Assembly: GCA_026692665.1 (NCBI GenBank)
Contig: JAPLOF010000015.1
Span: 181,275-245,274, forward strand
Source: Planctomycetota bacterium
GTDB taxonomy: Bacteria; Planctomycetota; UBA1135; GCA-002686595
Direction: 5' to 3'
DNA: 64,000 bases
The notes under the pieces were generated by a model. That model did not search any database. It worked only from the letters and a program-made list of their open reading frames with translations, and was not told the origin of the DNA. Below are positions 59,661-64,000 of the stretch, in pieces. The translations under genes were made by a program, and so were the position numbers. How positions within the stretch are numbered: position 1 is the stretch's first letter; each line of letters begins with the position of its first letter.

Positions 59661-61955
59661 ATGAAACACGAAACGAAACTGTGGCTGACTCTTGGCGCCG
59701 TCGTCGGCGCGGCGTTCTTCGTCCTCGGGTTCTTCGGCCGCGAGGTCTACCGGCAGGCCCCGCCGATCCCCGCACGCGTCGTCACCGCGTCGGGAACGAC
59801 GCTCATGACGCAGGAGCAGATCCTCGACGGTCAGCAGGTCTGGCAGAGCATCGGCGGTCAGCAGGTTGGTTCGATCTGGGGCCACGGCGCGTACCAGGCG
59901 CCGGACTGGTCGGCGGACTGGTTGCATCGCGAGGCGCTGGCCCAACTCGAGGCCTGGAGTCAGGCCGAGTACCACGCGCCGTACGCCAGCCTGCACGCGG
60001 AGCCGCGCGGTGCGCTCGAGCGGCGCCTGCGGGAAGAGATGCGCGCGAACCGCTTCGACGCCGCGACTGGCGTGCTGACGGTCAGCGACGCGCGCGCAGC
60101 GGCGATCGCATCGAACACGGATCACTACACGCGGCTCTTTGGCGGCGACGCGTCGTTGGCGAGCCTGCGCGAGGACTACGCGCTCTCCGCGCGGCCGATC
60201 ACGGACCCCGTGCGCCTTGAGCGCCTGTCCCAGTTCTTCTTCTGGACCTCGTGGGCCTGTGTGACGAACCGGCCCGGCGAGACGTTCACCTACACGAACA
60301 ACTGGCCGCACGAGCCGCTCGTCGGAAACGTGCCGACCGGCAGCAACTTCCTGTGGTCCGTGCTTTCCATCGTGCTGCTGATCGCCGGCGTCGGCGCGCT
60401 GGTCTGGTACTTCGCCGCGCGTTCCAAGGAGGACGAGCCAACCGCGATGCCGAAGCGCGACCCGCTGGACGGTTTCGCCCTGACGCCGTCGATGCGCGCC
60501 GTCGGCAAGTACGCGGTCGTCGTCATCGCACTGTTCGTCGTGCAGGTGCTGCTGGGCGCGCTCACCGCGCACTACACGATCGAAGGACAGTCCTTCTTCG
60601 GCCTGCCGATCGGCGAGTGGCTGCCGTACGCGCTGACGCGCACGTGGCACCTGCAGACCGCGGTCTTCTGGATCGCCACCGCATTCCTCGCCACGGGACT
60701 CTTCCTCGCGCCGCTCATCGGCGGCCGCGAGCCGAAGTACCAGCGGCTCGGAGTCAACGTGCTGTTCGGCGCGCTGATCCTCGTCGTCGCCGGTTCGATG
60801 ACGGGCGAGTACTTCTCGATCCACCAGAAGCTCGGCCTCGACGCGGGGTTCTGGTTCGGACAGCAAGGCTACGAATACGTGGATCTCGGCCGCGTGTGGC
60901 AGATCGCGCTGTACGTCGGCCTGATCCTGTGGCTCGTGCTCATGGTGCGCGGCATCCTCCCGGCGCTGAAGCGCAAGGACGGAGAACGCAGCCTGATCGC
61001 GCTGCTCGCGGGATCGATCGTCGCCATTGGGCTCATGTACGGGGCGGGACTCATGTTCGGCGCACGGACGCACCTCACCGTCGCCGAGTACTGGCGCTGG
61101 TGGGTCGTGCACCTGTGGGTCGAAGGCTTCTTCGAGGTCTTCGCGACGGGCGTCCTGGCCTTCCTCTTCAGCCGCCTCGGGCTCGTCAAGACGCAGAGCG
61201 CGACCCGCGCGTTCCTGGCGTCCACGACGATCTTCCTCCTGGGCGGCATCCCCGGCACGTTCCACCACATCTACTTCAGCGGCACGCCGATCTCGGTCAC
61301 CGCGATCGGCGCGATGTTCAGCGCGCTCGAGGTCGTCCCGCTCGTCCTCATCGGACGCGAGGCGGTCGAGACGCTGCGCATGCAGGGCCGCGCGAGTTGG
61401 ATGGAGCGCTACCGCTGGCCGATCCGCTTCTTCGTGGCGGTCGCGTTCTGGAACCTCGTCGGCGCGGGCGTGTTCGGCTTCCTGATCAACCCGCCGATCG
61501 CGCTGTACTACCTGCAGGGCCTCAACACGACCCCGGTGCACGCGCACACGGCACTGTTCGGCGTCTACGGGATGCTGTCGCTCGGGCTCGTGCTGATGAT
61601 CTTCCGCCGCTTGTCGCCGGCACTGGCGTGGAAGGGACGCGCGCTGTCGTACTCCTTCTGGGCTCTGAACATCGGCCTGGGCCTGATGGTCGGGATGTCG
61701 ATCCTGCCGATCGGCATCGCGCAGGCGATCGCCAGCGTGGACAGGGGTCTGTGGTACGCGCGCAGCGCCGAGTTCCTGCAGACTCCGCTGCTCGAGAACC
61801 TGCGCTGGCTGCGCATCGTCGGAGACACGGTGTTCCTGTCCGGGGTAGCGTCGCTCGTGTGGTTCGTGGTCGGCCTGAAGACGGGCTGGTCGTACGAGGC
61901 CGCGCGGACTTCCTCGATGCCAGAGAACGTCGAAGTCGCGAAGACCGTCGGATGA
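59661..61955 (+). CDS. norB: Quinol-dependent nitric oxide reductase (qNOR)
   Basis: 764 residues from ATG 59661, 20 bp after ytfE. The qNOR-type N-terminal extension (~30-260) contains LDGQQVWQSIGGQQVGSIWG and AYQAPDWSADWLHREA. About 12-14 membrane helices follow. Heme/FeB ligands are visible in TWHLQTAVFWI, HLWVEGFFEVFATGVLAF (with the characteristic Glu), GTFHHIYFSG and HAHTALFG. It reduces 2 NO to N2O with quinol in the inner membrane. No norC gene is nearby, fitting the quinol type (NorZ). Role: NO detoxification or denitrification step. Confidence 0.95.
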   Translation: MKHETKLWLTLGAVVGAAFFVLGFFGREVYRQAPPIPARVVTASGTTLMTQEQILDGQQVWQSIGGQQVGSIWGHGAYQAPDWSADWLHREALAQLEAWSQAEYHAPYASLHAEPRGALERRLREEMRANRFDAATGVLTVSDARAAAIASNTDHYTRLFGGDASLASLREDYALSARPITDPVRLERLSQFFFWTSWACVTNRPGETFTYTNNWPHEPLVGNVPTGSNFLWSVLSIVLLIAGVGALVWYFAARSKEDEPTAMPKRDPLDGFALTPSMRAVGKYAVVVIALFVVQVLLGALTAHYTIEGQSFFGLPIGEWLPYALTRTWHLQTAVFWIATAFLATGLFLAPLIGGREPKYQRLGVNVLFGALILVVAGSMTGEYFSIHQKLGLDAGFWFGQQGYEYVDLGRVWQIALYVGLILWLVLMVRGILPALKRKDGERSLIALLAGSIVAIGLMYGAGLMFGARTHLTVAEYWRWWVVHLWVEGFFEVFATGVLAFLFSRLGLVKTQSATRAFLASTTIFLLGGIPGTFHHIYFSGTPISVTAIGAMFSALEVVPLVLIGREAVETLRMQGRASWMERYRWPIRFFVAVAFWNLVGAGVFGFLINPPIALYYLQGLNTTPVHAHTALFGVYGMLSLGLVLMIFRRLSPALAWKGRALSYSFWALNIGLGLMVGMSILPIGIAQAIASVDRGLWYARSAEFLQTPLLENLRWLRIVGDTVFLSGVASLVWFVVGLKTGWSYEAARTSSMPENVEVAKTVG

Positions 61956-61983
61956 CGAGCTGAGCGGAGCCTCGGCGAGAGCC

Positions 61984-62010
61984 GGCCCGGCGGACGACCT
62001 CCGCCGGGCC
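61984..62010. terminator. Terminator hairpin
   Basis: A perfect 11-bp stem (61984-61994 with 62000-62010) and a 5-nt loop lie 28 bp after norB, followed by TTCCGAATTT. It may also serve the convergent gene. Confidence 0.75.
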
Positions 62011-62085
62011 TTCCGAATTTCGTACGCGCCTCCCCGCACGTCGTGCCCGACAGATCGTGCGCGCTCAGACCTTCGCGCGCTGTCG

Positions 62086-63942
62086 TCAGCGCGCGCCGTC
62101 GCCGAACGCCCTCTTCACCGCCTTCGCTCCGCCCACGACGGGCAGCTGAAGGGAGGTGTGGTCTACGTCCAGCGTGAGCTCCGTCCCCGGGTCCGGCCAC
62201 AGCGTGAAGTCGTGGTCGCTCGAGAAGACCATCAGGCCGATGCGCTCTCCGGCCGCGACGATCTGGTCGTCGGGTTCCAGGTCGAAGCTCACGTCGTAGA
62301 ACGTGCCCGGGACCAGGGGCTCGCTCTTCTCCAGGGAGTCGCGGTTCTGCGGGTCCATCCAGCCGCGCGTGATCAGGTTCGAGTTCGTCTTGACCTTCGG
62401 ACCCTCCTCCCACGGCAGCGAGACGAGCCAGACCGAGAGGTTGGCAGCCGGCTTGCTGCTCGCGAGCCGCAGCGTGACACGCGCCGTGCCGGAGACGTGC
62501 AGAGGCTCCTTGAGCTCCGGCCCCGCGTACAGGAGGCGGTTCTTCGACTCCGCGGCCTGCGCCAGCACCGCGCCGGACTGCGCGGCGTCGTCGACCAGCT
62601 TCTCGTGACCCTTCGTGTTCGAGGGGACCAAGCCGAGCTTGCCCACCTTGGCGCCACCGTACTTCGCGAACAGGGTCACGGGTTCGGCGTCCGGATTGGG
62701 ATAGTCCAGGTACGAGGTCGGCGCACTGCGCTTCGCGTCCTCGCGCACGACCCATGCGCGCGGCCCCTTCTCCACGCCGTTCTCGACGCCGTACAGGTAG
62801 CGCGTGAACCAGCGATTCATCAACGCGAACGGCGGCTCGCCGCCGTGCCCGCCCTGGTGCAGGTAGATGGCCGTCGGCACGCCCTGCGCCTTCAGCGCCT
62901 CGTACACGTGCACGCTGTGCGAAGGCATCACGTTCCAGTCGTTGAGCCCGTGCGCGAAGAGCGTCGCGGCCTTGACGGATCCGAGTTGGTTCCAGTAGTC
63001 GCGGCTCTTCCAGAACGCGTTGTAGTCGCCGCTGGCGCGATCCTGGCCGTTCGCCATCTCTCCGTCGCGCACGTTCTGGTCGCACCACGAGCGCCGGTCC
63101 ATCGGCCCGCTGTGGATGAAGTCGTAGAGGACGTCCACGTCCTCGCCCATGTACCCGCCTGGATGCCGCACGAGACCGTTCGAGCGGTAGTAGTGGTAGT
63201 AGGAGGTGTTGGGAGAGACGGGGATGATCGCCTCGAGACCCGCGACGCCGGTGGTCGCGGCCGCGAGCGGCAGCGTGCCGTTGTAGGACGTCCCGGTCAT
63301 GCCGACCTTGCCCGTGCACCACGACGCGACGACCTCGTCCTTCCCGTCGAGGGTCGTGTAGCCCTTTGCCCGCCCGTTCAACCAGTCGATCACGGCCTTC
63401 GGCGCGAGCGCCTCGTTCATGCCGCCCACCGTCGGGCAACCCTGGGAATCGCCGGTGCCGGGGGACTCGGAGTGCACGACGGCGAATCCGCGCGGGACCC
63501 ATTGCTCGACCTGCGAGTCCGAGATCCGCGCGCGGGGCCCCCGGTACGGGATCGAAGGTGCGCTGCCGCGCTTCGGCGCCGGCTGGCCGAGCTCCTGATC
63601 CGGGTTCCAGAAGTAGTCGCGCGAGTCGGGGGCCGTCCCGGCGAAGTACGGGCTCGTCTCGTACACGACCGGGACCTTCAGGCCCTCCGTGTCCGTCTGC
63701 TGCGGGCGCGTGACGTCGACGTGCAGGCGATCGTGCCTCCCGTCGCCGTCGGAATCGAAGTCGGCTTCGACCCACAGGGAGTGCCGGATCCAGGCCTTCT
63801 TGTCCTCGAACGCCGGCACCACCTGAGCCTGGCCGTCGACGAAGACGGGGCCGGCGGGCCCGGAGACTTCCGCGCGGAGCGGCAGGCCGAGGCACAGAGC
63901 GGCGAAGGGAAGAGCGCGACCGAGAGCAGGGCGGTTCGACAT
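62086..63942 (-). CDS. Exported S15-like Xaa-Pro dipeptidyl-peptidase / CocE family hydrolase
   Basis: 618 residues from ATG 63942. The signal peptide ends near residue 24 (GLPLRA). The alpha/beta-hydrolase core has SLWVEADFDSDGDGRHDRLH, VYETSPYF, RGFAVVHSESPGTGDSQGC, nucleophile Ser in GMTGTSYNGTLP, Asp in HGLNDWNV and His in HQGGHGGE. The C-terminal ~200 residues are the jelly-roll domain of PepX/CocE proteins (VSGTARVTLRLASS, LVPGTFYDVSFDLEPDD). It likely cleaves Xaa-Pro dipeptides from proline-rich peptides, or esters. Convergent with norB. Confidence 0.9.
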   Translation of the reverse strand: MSNRPALGRALPFAALCLGLPLRAEVSGPAGPVFVDGQAQVVPAFEDKKAWIRHSLWVEADFDSDGDGRHDRLHVDVTRPQQTDTEGLKVPVVYETSPYFAGTAPDSRDYFWNPDQELGQPAPKRGSAPSIPYRGPRARISDSQVEQWVPRGFAVVHSESPGTGDSQGCPTVGGMNEALAPKAVIDWLNGRAKGYTTLDGKDEVVASWCTGKVGMTGTSYNGTLPLAAATTGVAGLEAIIPVSPNTSYYHYYRSNGLVRHPGGYMGEDVDVLYDFIHSGPMDRRSWCDQNVRDGEMANGQDRASGDYNAFWKSRDYWNQLGSVKAATLFAHGLNDWNVMPSHSVHVYEALKAQGVPTAIYLHQGGHGGEPPFALMNRWFTRYLYGVENGVEKGPRAWVVREDAKRSAPTSYLDYPNPDAEPVTLFAKYGGAKVGKLGLVPSNTKGHEKLVDDAAQSGAVLAQAAESKNRLLYAGPELKEPLHVSGTARVTLRLASSKPAANLSVWLVSLPWEEGPKVKTNSNLITRGWMDPQNRDSLEKSEPLVPGTFYDVSFDLEPDDQIVAAGERIGLMVFSSDHDFTLWPDPGTELTLDVDHTSLQLPVVGGAKAVKRAFGDGAR

Positions 63943-64000
63943 GCCGGGAAGATAGCGACGGATTCACGATCGCGGTACGGAGCCAGGCTCGACTCCGCCG

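Overview
This window is high-GC bacterial DNA. It most resembles a large-genome member of the Planctomycetota. That placement is inferred from several traits: many secreted beta-rich proteins sharing one cysteine-rich C-terminal module, three large Ser/Thr kinases with TPR or FGE-like C-termini, ECF sigma factors beside the kinases, and choice-of-anchor-type repeats. No rRNA, tRNA, CRISPR array, insertion sequence or prophage was seen.

Layout. 1-7.5 kb: three secreted proteins with the shared C-terminal module, one carrying ten 99-bp thrombospondin-type-3-like repeats. 7.8-12 kb: an HD-like protein, a Ser/Thr kinase fused to an FGE-like domain, and a convergent ECF sigma factor. 12-17 kb: two more module-bearing secreted proteins and a CIA30-like lipoprotein. 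17-25 kb: a secreted glycosidase-like protein, a ChaA-type Ca2+/H+ antiporter, a kinase-TPR protein and a Tat-exported aldo/keto reductase. 25-31 kb: an ECF sigma/kinase-TPR overlapping pair and a beta-helix protein with the module. 31-37 kb: a DUF3300/DUF2950 pair, a VIT-like membrane protein coupled to a putative outer-membrane protein, a type IV pilin-like protein, and a YqjD/YqjE-type trio. 37-38 kb: a CoA-transferase.

38.6-47.6 kb holds an apparent transmembrane electron-transfer locus. A minus-strand operon encodes an outer-membrane beta-barrel, a 13-heme lipoprotein, a decaheme OmcA/MtrC-family lipoprotein, a small anchored protein and a tetraheme c-type cytochrome. A hexaheme NapC/NirT-like quinol dehydrogenase is divergently transcribed next to it. 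Together they could carry electrons from the quinone pool across the periplasm and outer membrane.

47.7-55.9 kb: a pyruvate kinase-like protein, a beta-carbonic anhydrase, two tandem stand-alone copies of the C-terminal module, and a thioredoxin-fold protein whose redox motif is interrupted by an in-frame TGA exactly where the first cysteine belongs. That TGA is followed by a plausible SECIS hairpin, so the gene is best read as a selenoprotein. An FG-GAP protein and a PPC-domain lipoprotein follow. 57-62 kb: a nitric-oxide defence locus (NorR, a YtfE-type iron-sulfur repair protein and quinol-type NO reductase) with a good sigma-54 promoter. 62-64 kb: a secreted S15-like peptidase.

The strongest candidates for new biology are the WUGPC thioredoxin-fold selenoprotein, the multiheme/porin conduit in a probable planctomycete, the recurring C-terminal module, and a short conserved element found directly after the stop codons of two module genes.
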